Assembly (NCBI GenBank): GCA_009836625.1
Contig: VXVC01000004.1
Coordinates: forward strand, 1 to 64,000
Direction of reading: 5' to 3'
DNA from: Holophagales bacterium
GTDB lineage: Bacteria; Acidobacteriota; Thermoanaerobaculia; Multivoradales; Multivoraceae
Length of the DNA stretch: 64,000 nucleotides
The position numbers and the translations under genes were made by a program. The first letter of the stretch is position 1, and each line of letters opens with the position of its first letter. The notes below the pieces were generated by a model, which searched no databases, was not told the origin of the DNA, and saw only the letters and a list, made by a program, of their open reading frames with translations. This document shows positions 42,801 through 50,764 of this stretch, piece after piece.

Positions 42801-43834
42801 TAGGAGCCCTCGGCAGCCCCGGTGTACTCCTCCCAGTCCTCCGTGAGTTCGAGGTCGTTCAGCTCGCCGGTGTAGACGATCAGGCGATGACGGATGACCT
42901 CGGTCGTGCCTTCCGGGATGTGCCAGTCGCCCATCCGTGCCCGGGTGGGACCGACCCCGAGCTGGCCGTCGACGCGCCAGGTCTGGGGGTAGCCGGCGTT
43001 CATCGGGTGATCGAAGATCGCGACGTGCAGGAAGTCGTCGCGGCCCTCGACCTGCATGCCGACATCGACCCACATCGCCCGCTGGCCCTCGGCCTGGCGG
43101 TTGCGCTGCCGTGCCGCGTTGACGGCCTCGCCGGGGATGTCCCTGGTCCAGGGCATGCGCAGGAACATGCCGCCGTAGGACATCTCGTTGATCGAGACGT
43201 CGCTGTGCGCCTCGCCGGCCCACTCGAGATCGAGGATGAAGCGGTCTTCCTCAGCCCGCATGGACCAGTTCTGGGTCTCGGTCATGAAGGCCTTTCCGTC
43301 CGCGTCCAGCATGCCGTAGACCGTCTGCCACTGCACCTCGGTCCCGGCCTCGGTCACCACGGACGACGACTCGCGCCGCCAGTAGTCGCCGCCGGGGTTG
43401 TGGAAGTAGTCGCGGCCGACGGCCTTGGCGATCTCCTCCGGCTTGTCGCGGCGGTAGAACCATTGCCGGAGCGTGTCCGCGTCCATCGGCTCGCCGTTGA
43501 CCCGCGTGAAGCCCCAGTAGAGCCCGGTCTGGTGAGGGTGATGGCCCGGGCTGTACTGCGTCGCCAGTCCCTTGCCGTCGGGAGCGACGATCGGGTGCAG
43601 GAACGGCCGGTGCTCCGCGCCGGCGTTCTGGGTGACGATCGGTTCCTCTTCGCCCTCCCGGTAGATCGAGATCGAGCCGGTTTCTTCGTCCTGAACTGCT
43701 CGGAGCGGAACGGCTTGCGCCGCTTCTTCCGCGGCCGCCTCACCGGCCCCCGTGCCCTGAGTGCAGCCGGCGGCGAGAGCCGCGAGTGCCAGTAGAACGA
43801 TCGGTACCCATGCCGGCTCGGCCGGAACTCTCAT
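39887..43834 (-). CDS. DUF6807 - PVC-type propeller - HEAT - cytochrome c fusion lipoprotein
   Basis: A 1315-residue lipoprotein-like protein (MRVPAEPAWVPIVLLALAAL ending LAAGC). Its order is a DUF6807 domain (about 45-350, with SPGHHPHQTGLYWGF), a PVC-type/membrane-bound dehydrogenase beta-propeller (about 385-730, MAFAWDDRGRMWIAENRDYE, NPWGIDYDAKGQIFITA), HEAT-like repeats (to about 1130), and a haem-binding C1187AVC-H1191 domain with a late Met-rich stretch (PLSMMPEG). The parts are known from Planctomycetes and related phyla, where they oxidise organic substrates outside the cytoplasm. The ATG at 43834 is chosen for the lipobox and the GGGAGGAAGG before it. First gene of the operon with Gfo/Idh and MFS (28 and 34 bases between). 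Confidence 0.87.
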   Translation of the reverse strand: MRVPAEPAWVPIVLLALAALAAGCTQGTGAGEAAAEEAAQAVPLRAVQDEETGSISIYREGEEEPIVTQNAGAEHRPFLHPIVAPDGKGLATQYSPGHHPHQTGLYWGFTRVNGEPMDADTLRQWFYRRDKPEEIAKAVGRDYFHNPGGDYWRRESSSVVTEAGTEVQWQTVYGMLDADGKAFMTETQNWSMRAEEDRFILDLEWAGEAHSDVSINEMSYGGMFLRMPWTRDIPGEAVNAARQRNRQAEGQRAMWVDVGMQVEGRDDFLHVAIFDHPMNAGYPQTWRVDGQLGVGPTRARMGDWHIPEGTTEVIRHRLIVYTGELNDLELTEDWEEYTGAAEGSYSTSSLWGIAQREAKQEKFLTPEEAVDAMTVRDGFKVNAWASEPMITQPMAFAWDDRGRMWIAENRDYETRGRGFSGSGDSRILILEDTDRDGAADSKKVFAEGIPFPAALAVGFDGVFVGAPPHLLFLPDRDGDDVADMDDAEILLTGWGIRDRHETINSFHWGPDGWLYGLEGFATPSRIRKPGPEETIYGHNDPFPDDLFEYDGVDINGGVWRYHPTKDRFEVVAHGFSNPWGIDYDAKGQIFITACVIPHLFHVVPGGIYHRQGGSHFNPYVYGDIRTIVNHRHRSAHGGARVYLSDAFPEEHYGRLFMANIHEHAVLSDELEPKGSGFVAHHGEDFLLANNKQWVGFSMEIGPGGDVYVLDWHDADICGNDVQHKETGRIFRITPEQSLADDWEGRYDDVKTMSNDQLVELQLSKSAWHARRARVVLQGRAARGEVDAAVHDALREMFASNPDGDLRLRAMWALHVTDGFTSDELMTALDDEDQHVRAWAIQLLTEDHDAPATATEKFVELADRDASPIVRLYLAAALQRVDHDVRWSIAEHLVMKGDDADDHNIPKMIWFGIEPLVPEDPKRALRLARTSQIPMLTENIARRTVDADELGFLVTSLDDRSEARPALLRGMLAGLEGQVYAEPPDNWERVYGRLKRDRNVADIALEVEQQFGGVEVARQFLATLDDESAPPEDRRRAIQGLADQQHQALFERLPALLDEPEVRIAALRAYAAFDGRWESGFLLLGRYDSFNADEKLAAVQTLASRPIYGRVLMGAIKEGSVPRRDVPAYVARQLHRVVGSGFLEVWGPITRVSSEKAAAIAKYTTILSDEAIAAADTAHGERMFTELCAVCHQMFGEGGLIGPDLTGSNRTELDYLLTNILDPSGDIQDVYQTLMVTTRDGRTYSGTVATKSPRSMTLRVVGQDEVVIAQSDIQSFDYFPLSMMPEGLLDPYDDDEVTNLVAYLMTAQEEASPQGP

Positions 43835-43951
43835 CCGCCTTCCTCCCTCGATCCCTGAAGCCTGTGCTGGAGACAAGGGCGCATCCTATCGTCCCGCCAG
43901 GGGAGATCCCCGGCGGCTTCCGGACACGGACAGTCCAGCGTGGCTGCGCTT

Positions 43952-45370
43952 CTACGAACCCGCGGCCGGGAAGTAGTACGTCATGTTGTCGAAGTCGATC
44001 GTCCACGACCCCTTGGGCCACAGGTACTGGTGCGAGATCAGGACGTCCGCCATGAAGCCGGAACTCCAGAAGAAGTCACTCTCGACGAAGACGTTGCCCA
44101 GCGCTTGCGCCGGTCCGCTGGGCAGACCGTCGAGGCCGTGGGACTCGATCGGGGACCAGTAGTAGGGCGTTCCCTCGATCTCGGTCTTCTCGAGCTCGAG
44201 GAACTCGACGGTCTCCTCGACGATGACGAGCGGCATGCTCGCGGCCAGGCCCGAATCCAGGAAGTAGTTCATTCCCGGGTGGCCGTTCAGGCTGCCCTTC
44301 GCGAACATGAGGTGGGTGCTCGTCATGTAGAAAGGCGCTTCGACGGGCGGCGTGTCGCCGAACGTCTCCATCACTTCGGCAAGAGCTTCCTCGCTCCGTT
44401 CGCGGAAGGTGATGCGCCGACTGTCGTACTCGACGGTGGTCAGGAACTGCTTGAGGATCTGCGTGGTGAGGACGCCGTCGGAGGTCTGGCCGAGGGCCTT
44501 CCAGGTCGCGCCGATGACCGGCACATTCGAGAGCGTCACGTCGCCCATCGTGACGGTCGCGGCGACGCCTAACGGTTCCTCGACCGTCTCGCCCCCTGTG
44601 TAGGCGTAGCGGGCCTCGCGGTTCGCGAGGGTCGGCAGGCCGATGCGCTCGTAGATGCCCTTGTCGAGATAGAGCCGGTCGCCGCCGGTGTCGAGGATCA
44701 GGTTGACGGCCTCGCCGTTGATCTCGAGGGTCACGATGGGCAGGGCGCCGGGCTGCGTGATGTCGTTCGTCATCGGGAGGTGGGCGATTCGCTCGTCGCC
44801 GGTCCATCCGATGCCGTAGGGCTCGCCCTCGAAGGCCTGCATGAAGGTGAGCAGGCTGGCCGACCCTTCCGCTGTGTCCGGCACGGGAAGCTCCCGGGCC
44901 CTCGCGAAGTCGTTGGTCTGGTAGTGAGCCAGGGTCAGCCCGCGGAGGGCCTGGGCATGGAGGTCCGAGCCCTCGTCGGCGAGTTCGAGAAGCCGTTCGT
45001 TCAGGGCGACGGCCCGGGCGTAGTCGCCCAGCAGGTACGCCGTTCTGGCCGCGAGCCGAAGATCGCCCGCGTGGCACGTGGTCGTCGTGCCCAGGGGTGC
45101 GATGACGTCGTTGGCCTCCCAGATGTCGCCCAGCTTGAACAGGACCTTGGCGTAGGCGCGGCGGACCTCGTCGTTGTCAGGGTCGGCCTCGAAGGCCTCC
45201 TGGCGAGAGGGAAGAGCCGCTTCGACATCTCCCCGGAGCCTGGGGTTCCACTCCTCCGCTTCGGTACTGGTCAGCTCGCCGCAGGGAGGGGATTCCCCTT
45301 GACAACTCCAGGTGGTCAACCCCGTCGCCAGGGCGACTATCGTGACCATGAGCGGTGCACTGTTCTTCAT
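43952..45370 (-). CDS. Aspartyl protease-like lipoprotein with helical (TPR-like) N-terminal region
   Basis: A 472-residue exported protein. The N-terminus (LMVTIVALATGLTTWSC) looks like a lipobox with Cys23. Residues 45-165 are helical repeats resembling TPR (AYAKVLFKLGDIWEAND, AYLLGDYARAVALNERL). After residue 205 comes a retropepsin-like fold with D227TGG and a second LD372SG motif about 145 residues later, which could form both catalytic aspartates in one chain. The Gly after the DTG (G rather than S/A) is unusual. A hydrophobic FLD and the C-terminal WTIDFDNMTYYF complete it. A TAGAAT hexamer lies about 35 bases upstream (45407-45402). It precedes the DUF6807 fusion by 117 bases. Confidence 0.75.
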   Translation of the reverse strand: MKNSAPLMVTIVALATGLTTWSCQGESPPCGELTSTEAEEWNPRLRGDVEAALPSRQEAFEADPDNDEVRRAYAKVLFKLGDIWEANDVIAPLGTTTTCHAGDLRLAARTAYLLGDYARAVALNERLLELADEGSDLHAQALRGLTLAHYQTNDFARARELPVPDTAEGSASLLTFMQAFEGEPYGIGWTGDERIAHLPMTNDITQPGALPIVTLEINGEAVNLILDTGGDRLYLDKGIYERIGLPTLANREARYAYTGGETVEEPLGVAATVTMGDVTLSNVPVIGATWKALGQTSDGVLTTQILKQFLTTVEYDSRRITFRERSEEALAEVMETFGDTPPVEAPFYMTSTHLMFAKGSLNGHPGMNYFLDSGLAASMPLVIVEETVEFLELEKTEIEGTPYYWSPIESHGLDGLPSGPAQALGNVFVESDFFWSSGFMADVLISHQYLWPKGSWTIDFDNMTYYFPAAGS

Positions 45371-45435
45371 GAGCTACATTCCCCGGGTCGGTTTGGTGCC
45401 GATTCTACGAACCGTCCCGACCACGGGAGCCGCGC

Positions 45436-46449
45436 ATGACCGAGAATCGCCAGATCATCATCGACTCGCTGCCGACGGACCGGCTCGAGCCCGGCAACTA
45501 CGCGCTGCGGACCGCCGAGGCGCCGGCGCCGGGTGACGGGGAGGTGCTGTGCCGCACGCTCGCGATCACGATCGGCGCCGGTCAACGGGCCGGTCTCCAG
45601 GGCAGCGCGAGTTACGCGGGGGCGCCGCGCGCCGGCATCGTGATGAGCGGCACCGCGGTGGCCCGCGTCGAGGCGTCCAACGACGACGCGGTTCCGGTCG
45701 GCTCGCTGGTCGTCTGCCCGGCCGGCTGGCAGGACTACTCGGTCCACGCGGCGTCGAAGGTGCGGGTCGTCGATGAGGGCGACGGTGGCGGCGATCCGGC
45801 CCACCATCTCGGCGTGTACGGCACGAACGGGCTGACGGCGTACTTCGGACTGTTCGACGTCGGCGAGCCGAAGGAAGGGCAGACCGTCCTCGTCTCGGCC
45901 GCTGCGGGCTCGGTCGGCCACCTGGTCGGCCAGATGGCGAAAGTCGCCGGCTGCCGCGTCGTCGGCGTCGCCGGCGGCGAGGCGAAGTGTCGCCTGCTCA
46001 CGGAGGAACTCGGTTTCGACTCTGCCGTGGACTACAAGAGCCCGAGTTTCCGGAGCGACTTCAAGGAAGCGACGTCCGATCGCATCGACATCTACTTCGA
46101 CAACACGGGCGGCGAGGTCCTGGGCAGTGCGTTGCGGCGAATGAAGGTCGGCGGCCGCATCGTCTGCTGCGGGGTCGTCTCCCAGTACGACACCTCGAAA
46201 CCGGCGCCGGGGCCGTTCGGGGTCCCGGGCCTCCTGATCAACTTCCGGGTTCGCATGGAGGGCTTCCTCGTCTTCGACTACGCGAAGCGCTATCCGGAGG
46301 CCTGGACCCGGATGCGCGAGTGGGTGGAGGCCGGTGAACTGGTCCCGAGGCAGGACGTCTTCGAAGGCCTGGAGAAAGCGCCGGAGGCGTTCGTCGACCT
46401 GCTGGCCGGCGGCAACGTGGGGACGCGGATCGTCCGGGTCGCCTCGTGA
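45436..46449 (+). CDS. NADP-dependent zinc-independent oxidoreductase (MDR family, CurA-like)
   Basis: A 337-residue medium-chain dehydrogenase/reductase of the zinc-free type. The nucleotide motif is VLVSAAAGSVGHLVGQMAKVAG, the substrate-side strand is GVYGTNGLTAYFGLFDVG, and the tail is GTRIVRVAS. Members reduce C=C bonds of enals, enones and prostaglandin-like substrates with NADPH. It is divergent from the aspartyl protease gene (65 bases) and followed after 16 bases by the dipeptidase gene. Confidence 0.88.
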   Translation: MTENRQIIIDSLPTDRLEPGNYALRTAEAPAPGDGEVLCRTLAITIGAGQRAGLQGSASYAGAPRAGIVMSGTAVARVEASNDDAVPVGSLVVCPAGWQDYSVHAASKVRVVDEGDGGGDPAHHLGVYGTNGLTAYFGLFDVGEPKEGQTVLVSAAAGSVGHLVGQMAKVAGCRVVGVAGGEAKCRLLTEELGFDSAVDYKSPSFRSDFKEATSDRIDIYFDNTGGEVLGSALRRMKVGGRIVCCGVVSQYDTSKPAPGPFGVPGLLINFRVRMEGFLVFDYAKRYPEAWTRMREWVEAGELVPRQDVFEGLEKAPEAFVDLLAGGNVGTRIVRVAS

Positions 46450-46465
46450 CCGGAGGAGGAGAGCG

Positions 46466-47752
46466 ATGAACCGAGTGACAAGCTGGACTCTGGCGCTCGG
46501 CGCCGTATTGACCTTCGGATGCGCGGGTGGCCCGGCGAGCGAGAGCGCGGCGGACGGCGAGCCGTCGCCTGAGGTGCTCCTCGAACAGGCGCGCGCCATC
46601 CACGAGCGCGTCCTGGTCCTAGACGCCCACGCGGACACCGAGCTACCGGACGCGCCGTCTCCCTACGTCGGTGATGACGGGCTGTCCCAGGTCGATCCGG
46701 CCAAGCTCCACGCGGGAGGCGTCGACGCGGTCGTCATGTCCGTCGCGGTCGGTTCGGGACCGCGCACCCCGGAAGGCTACGCAGCCGCCCGGTCAAGAGC
46801 CGACGAGGAGGTCGCGGCGGTGCTCGAGCTGGCTGCGGACCCGGCGAACAACGCCGTAGTCGCCCGGTCGGCCGATGAGATCGTCGCTGCCCATGAGCAG
46901 GGCAGGGCCGCGCTCGTCCTTGGCTTCCAGAACGCGATGATCCTCGGCACGGAGGTCTCGGCGCTGGACGAGTTCTACGACGCCGGTGCCCGCGTGTTCG
47001 CTCTCACGCACCTGGGAAACAACGACTTCGCCGACTCGTCGCGCCCGGTCTTCGACGCGGCGACGGGGACGCACGAAGCGGCCGAGCACGGCGGGCTGTC
47101 TGACCTCGGGGTTGCGGCCATCGAACGGATCAACGCTCTGGGCGGAGTCGTCGACGTGTCCCAGTTGTCGCGGGACGCGGTGCTGCAGGTGCTGGAGGTT
47201 TCGACGACGCCGGTCATCGCGAGTCACTCCAACGCAAGGCAACTCACCGACGTCAGTCGCAACCTGAGCGACGAGGAGATCGACGGCATCGGCGAAATCG
47301 GCGGCGTGATCCACCTCTGTCCGTTCCGGGGCTACCTCTACGATTCGAACGATGCCGCGCTGGACGCGGCGATCCGCGAGGAGCGGCGGACGGCCGGCGT
47401 CCTGGAGGACTACCTCTATCCCTTCGAGTTGTACTGGGAGATCGACGACCCCGACTCCAGGTCCGCCTTCACGCAGTCGATCAGCGACCTCCTCGGCCCC
47501 GGAAGCGTCGACTCGATGCTCGACCACCTCGACTACATCGTCGACCGGATCGGCGTGGACCACGTCGGCATCGGATCCGACTTCAACCACGGCGGCGGAG
47601 TCGAGGGTTTCGCCGATGCCAGCGAGGCCCTGGCCGTGACGGTCGGGCTGCTCGAGCGCGGCTACAGCGAGGAGGACGTCTCGAAGATCTGGGGCGGCAA
47701 CTTCCTGCGGGTCCTCCGGGCGGCGGAAGCCGCCAGAAGTTCGGCTGAGTAG
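46466..47752 (+). CDS. M19 membrane dipeptidase-like lipoprotein
   Basis: A 428-residue dipeptidase of the renal/M19 family. An N-terminal lipoprotein signal ends in LTFGC (Cys near residue 19). The zinc-site opening is VLVLDAHADTEL, the second set is in HLGNNDFADS, a third histidine lies in VIASHSNARQL, and the C-terminal Asp in GIGSDFNHGGG. These enzymes cleave dipeptides, including D-residue dipeptides, at the cell surface. GGAGGAGGA is 5 bases before the ATG at 46466. It follows the MDR gene in a likely operon. Confidence 0.9.
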   Translation: MNRVTSWTLALGAVLTFGCAGGPASESAADGEPSPEVLLEQARAIHERVLVLDAHADTELPDAPSPYVGDDGLSQVDPAKLHAGGVDAVVMSVAVGSGPRTPEGYAAARSRADEEVAAVLELAADPANNAVVARSADEIVAAHEQGRAALVLGFQNAMILGTEVSALDEFYDAGARVFALTHLGNNDFADSSRPVFDAATGTHEAAEHGGLSDLGVAAIERINALGGVVDVSQLSRDAVLQVLEVSTTPVIASHSNARQLTDVSRNLSDEEIDGIGEIGGVIHLCPFRGYLYDSNDAALDAAIREERRTAGVLEDYLYPFELYWEIDDPDSRSAFTQSISDLLGPGSVDSMLDHLDYIVDRIGVDHVGIGSDFNHGGGVEGFADASEALAVTVGLLERGYSEEDVSKIWGGNFLRVLRAAEAARSSAE

Positions 47753-47820
47753 GTGGCCGCTCGGCGCTGTGTGGCATACACTAGAAACATCGATCTCAAT
47801 CTGAATCGGAGGTCCTGAGA

Positions 47821-48927
47821 ATGAAGCGCACCCTGACCTTGCTGTCGGCAGCCGCCGTCCTCCTCCTCGTCCTTGCCCCGGCCCTTGCGGCCCAGGACGA
47901 CGGGATTCCGCGAACGGCGAGCGGCCGGCCCGATCTGAACGGAACCTACGACGCCGCTACTCTGACGCCGCTCGAGCGGCCGGTGCATCTCGGCGAGCGG
48001 GCGTACCTGACGCCCGAGGAAGCCGCGGAGATCGCCGAGGAAGAGCGGCTGATCCAGGAAGGCGCCGTTGCCCGATCGGACGCGAATCGCGAAGCGCCGC
48101 CCGAAGGCGGCGCCAAGGTGGTCGGCCTGGAACACACCGCCGGCGGCGGCAACGAGTTCGGCGCCGGCAACGTCGGCGGTTACAACCTGTTCTGGATCGA
48201 CCGGGGAACCGACACCTACCTGGTCGACGGGCAGATCCCGACCTCGATCATCATCGATCCGCCGAACGGTCGGATGCCTCCCATGACGGAGGCGGCACAG
48301 GCGCAGTTGAGGGCGGCTCTCGCCGGCATCATTCGCGCCAATGACGGCACCGCCTGGTGGGTAGAGCACGACGGCCCCGGCCCCTACGACGACCCCGAGT
48401 CGCTGCCAACGAGCGAGCGCTGCCTCGCCGGTTTCACCGGCGCCGCGCCGACCTTCCCGAGCCTGTACAACAACTACAAGCGGATCGCGCAGACCGAGAC
48501 GCACGTCGTCATCCTGCTCGAGATGATTCACGACGCCCGCATCGTCCGCCTCAACTCCGAGCACCCGGGGCCCGAGGTCACCAAGTGGCTCGGCGACTCG
48601 ATCGGCTGGTGGGAAGGCGACACCCTGGTCGTCGACACGACGAACTTCCGTGTCGGCGGACGCGGCTTCCGCGGCGGCTCCGAGAACACCCACGTCGTCG
48701 AGCGCTTCTCCGTGCAGCACGATGGCAACGTGATCTACAACTTCACCGTCGAGGACGACACGGTCTGGGAAGCGCCGTGGACCGGTGAGTATCTTTGGAA
48801 GGCCGCCGATGGCCTCGTCTACGAGTACGCCTGCCACGAAGGCAACTACTCGATGGGCGGCACCCTCCGCGGCGCCCGCCTCCTCGAGTCGGAGGCCCTG
48901 AGCGGAGCCAGCACCGGCGCCGAGTAG
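47821..48927 (+). CDS. Exported protein of an uncharacterised family common in Acidobacteriota
   Basis: A 368-residue exported protein (signal peptide MKRTLTLLSAAAVLLLVLAPALA). It ends with a well-known but unnamed signature: DARIVRLNSEH, KWLGDSIGWWEGDTLVVDTTNF, NTHVVERFSV and YACHEGNYSMGG. This type is often found in large numbers in Acidobacteriota and some Proteobacteria; no activity is established. GGAGG lies 8 bases before the ATG. A TACACT hexamer at about 47774-47779 is a possible -10. It is followed by the longest non-coding stretch of the window. Confidence 0.72.
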   Translation: MKRTLTLLSAAAVLLLVLAPALAAQDDGIPRTASGRPDLNGTYDAATLTPLERPVHLGERAYLTPEEAAEIAEEERLIQEGAVARSDANREAPPEGGAKVVGLEHTAGGGNEFGAGNVGGYNLFWIDRGTDTYLVDGQIPTSIIIDPPNGRMPPMTEAAQAQLRAALAGIIRANDGTAWWVEHDGPGPYDDPESLPTSERCLAGFTGAAPTFPSLYNNYKRIAQTETHVVILLEMIHDARIVRLNSEHPGPEVTKWLGDSIGWWEGDTLVVDTTNFRVGGRGFRGGSENTHVVERFSVQHDGNVIYNFTVEDDTVWEAPWTGEYLWKAADGLVYEYACHEGNYSMGGTLRGARLLESEALSGASTGAE

Positions 48928-49332
48928 ACCGGCGACATCGTCGGTTTCACCCGCCCGCCCAGGGTCCGGGGGGAGGGGTCCCAGCGGTCGTTCGCACTTT
49001 CTCGGAACAGGGGGAGCTTGCGCTCACTTCACTCCGCTCGCTTCGGTAGGTCGTCGGTTCGTGGGCTGATGTTCGAAGTCGCTCGCTCCGAGCCCGCTGG
49101 GACCCCTCCCCCCGGACCATGAGCGGGCTAGACGGCGTCGGCACTAGCACGGCCTTTTGATCGGAGTTGCGTCCTGTCTCTGGGTGCGCGGGTCTTCTGA
49201 CCCGCACGCTGCGGCTACGCCGCGTCGATTTCGGCATAGGGTCCGCCGGGACCGCTTGTCGGTGTGCCGACCTGACATCCGAAGGTCCGGGCGCATCGCG
49301 GAGGGATCGCGACGAAGAGAGGGAGTGCGGAA
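48928..49332. other. Longest gene-free stretch: inverted-repeat element plus hairpins
   Basis: 405 bases with no open reading frame I can support. It holds a long inverted repeat (48953-49128, listed separately) and two close hairpins: 49184-49207 (GTGC-GC bulge-GGGTC, loop TTCT, then GACCCGCAC) and 49211-49223 (GCGGC-TAC-GCCGC). Neither is followed by a T-run. The last 40 bases carry GAGGGAG for the next gene. No tRNA or promoter of good quality was seen. Confidence 0.7.
48953..49128. repeat. Long inverted repeat, 24 + 6 bp arms
   Basis: The left arm GGTCCGGGGGGAGGGGTCCCAGCG has its perfect reverse complement as the right arm at 49095-49118 (left 48963-48986). Outside this, after a symmetric 4-base gap (CCAG and ATGA), GCCCGC (48953) pairs with GCGGGC (49123-49128). 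The 108-base interior has no open frame and contains repeats of the type TCGCTC/GCTCGC. It could be a folded RNA, a REP-like or MITE-like non-autonomous element, or a strong bidirectional terminator structure. No other copy was found in the window. Confidence 0.7.
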
Positions 49333-50259
49333 ATGAAGGCGAGGACGAAGTCCACACTGAAGAAGTTCGCCGAAGAACAGAAGACCCGGACGTGTTCCAG
49401 ACTTGCCGCCGAGAAGTGCGGCAAGGACGGTCCTGTGGGTACTGCTTGTTGTTCAAGGATCAAGGCAGACCCCAGGGTCGTCGGAGGCTTCAGGGTTCTG
49501 GGCGCGCTCGACGATTTCGGCCGGGAGCGGCTTTCGAAGCACTACTTCATGCGGGACTTCCTGTACTCGGAGATCTCCCAGGTTCACGGCATTCCGAACG
49601 TGCCGGAGGACGCTGACCTGGCCGTGAAGGCGGGGAAGGCGCTTTGCCGGAACCTCCTGGAGCCGCTACGGCACGTCTTCGGCCACGTCACGATCCGGTC
49701 GGCATTCCGCAGCGCCAGCGTGAACGGCTTCTGTAACTGTCACAACATGAACTGCTCCTCCAACAAGGCGAGCTACGCGAACCACATCTGGGACCACAGG
49801 GACGGCGACGGGTTCATGGGCGCGACGGCCTGCATCGTCATCCCCTGGTTCGCCGACTGGATGAACGAGAAGCAGGGTCGGGACTGGCGCGTCCTGGCGT
49901 GGTTCATCCACAACCATCTGCCGTACTCGGAGATGGTGTTCTTCATCGAGCACGCGGCGGTCAATCTCACCTGGCGCGGAGACCCCGATGATGCGGCGCA
50001 GGATGGCGATGTTCTTGAGTTCGACGGCAGTCGCGGCAGCATCTCATGGCGCTCGGAGCCCAGGCGGTATGTCAAGAGCTTCCAGGAGCCGAAGGGGCTG
50101 TTGATCAAGAATGGAGAATTGAAGGGTCACGCTCCGAACGACCACTACGACGACTGCCTCCGTGATCTCTGTAGCGACCGACCTGCCCTCTCCGACTACC
50201 TGAAAGTGCTACAGGCAGCCAAGACTGAGGAGGATGAGCGCTTCGGAAGACTGGTCTAA
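49333..50259 (+). CDS. M15-like peptidase domain protein (D-Ala-D-Ala carboxypeptidase-like), putative
   Basis: A 308-residue cytosolic-looking protein (no signal peptide). A segment after residue 75 (HYFMRDFLYSEIS, then VFGHVTIRSAFRSASVNGF) is followed by YANHIWDHRDGDG and WFIHNHLPYSEM. Together these recall the M15 ligand order: R-S, H-x(n)-D, then H-x-H. The N-terminal 70 residues are Cys/Lys-rich and specific to this protein. M15 enzymes cut D-alanyl bonds in cell wall; here the assignment rests on motifs alone. GAGGGAG lies 8 bases before the ATG. It sits just after the inverted-repeat element. Confidence 0.6.
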   Translation: MKARTKSTLKKFAEEQKTRTCSRLAAEKCGKDGPVGTACCSRIKADPRVVGGFRVLGALDDFGRERLSKHYFMRDFLYSEISQVHGIPNVPEDADLAVKAGKALCRNLLEPLRHVFGHVTIRSAFRSASVNGFCNCHNMNCSSNKASYANHIWDHRDGDGFMGATACIVIPWFADWMNEKQGRDWRVLAWFIHNHLPYSEMVFFIEHAAVNLTWRGDPDDAAQDGDVLEFDGSRGSISWRSEPRRYVKSFQEPKGLLIKNGELKGHAPNDHYDDCLRDLCSDRPALSDYLKVLQAAKTEEDERFGRLV

Positions 50260-50341
50260 GGGGGGCGGGCGGAGGGTTGAAGGCGATCCCAAGCCCTTGG
50301 CGCTGGCGGCTGGCGGACACGGACGCACGAAGCTCCGCGTC

Positions 50342-50758
50342 CTACCGGATGAGAAGGGCCGAGGCCGTGAGTTGAGCCGCCGTCAAGGCGTCGGCGAGCT
50401 TCTCGTCAGCGGTCGCCAGGGGGCAGTCGAGCTGTTGTGCCAGCGCTGCGTAGACGGCGTCGTAGACCGTCAGGTCCAGAGCGAAGGCGAGGCTCCGTGC
50501 CGGACGTGTGAGTTCAGCCAACGGCGTGAGTACGAGAGGCACGGCGGCTAGAGCCTGGAAAGCTGTGTCGGCCTCGGATCGTGTCAGAACGCCTCGGCGG
50601 GCTTTCGCCCAAAGTACGTTCGCCACCTCCAGCAGCATGAAGTCAGGGGCGTGCAGAACGTCCTTGTCCAGGAGTTCCCTCGCGGCGGCGCTACCTTCCT
50701 CTTCGAGAACCCACTTCAGGGCGGCACTGGCGTCAACGACGACGCGTTGGAGCGGCAA
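50342..50758 (-). CDS. vapC: VapC-type PIN domain toxin
   Basis: A 138-residue PIN domain with D9 (VVVDASAALKW), E44 (MLLEVANVLW), D100 (TVYDAVYAAL) and D118 (ATADEKLA), a complete site. The start is a TTG at 50758, chosen because it begins the domain and lies 6 bases after the antitoxin stop. It probably cleaves RNA when released. It is paired with a ribbon-helix-helix antitoxin. Confidence 0.88.
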   Translation of the reverse strand: MPLQRVVVDASAALKWVLEEEGSAAARELLDKDVLHAPDFMLLEVANVLWAKARRGVLTRSEADTAFQALAAVPLVLTPLAELTRPARSLAFALDLTVYDAVYAALAQQLDCPLATADEKLADALTAAQLTASALLIR

Positions 50759-50764
50759 GACGAG

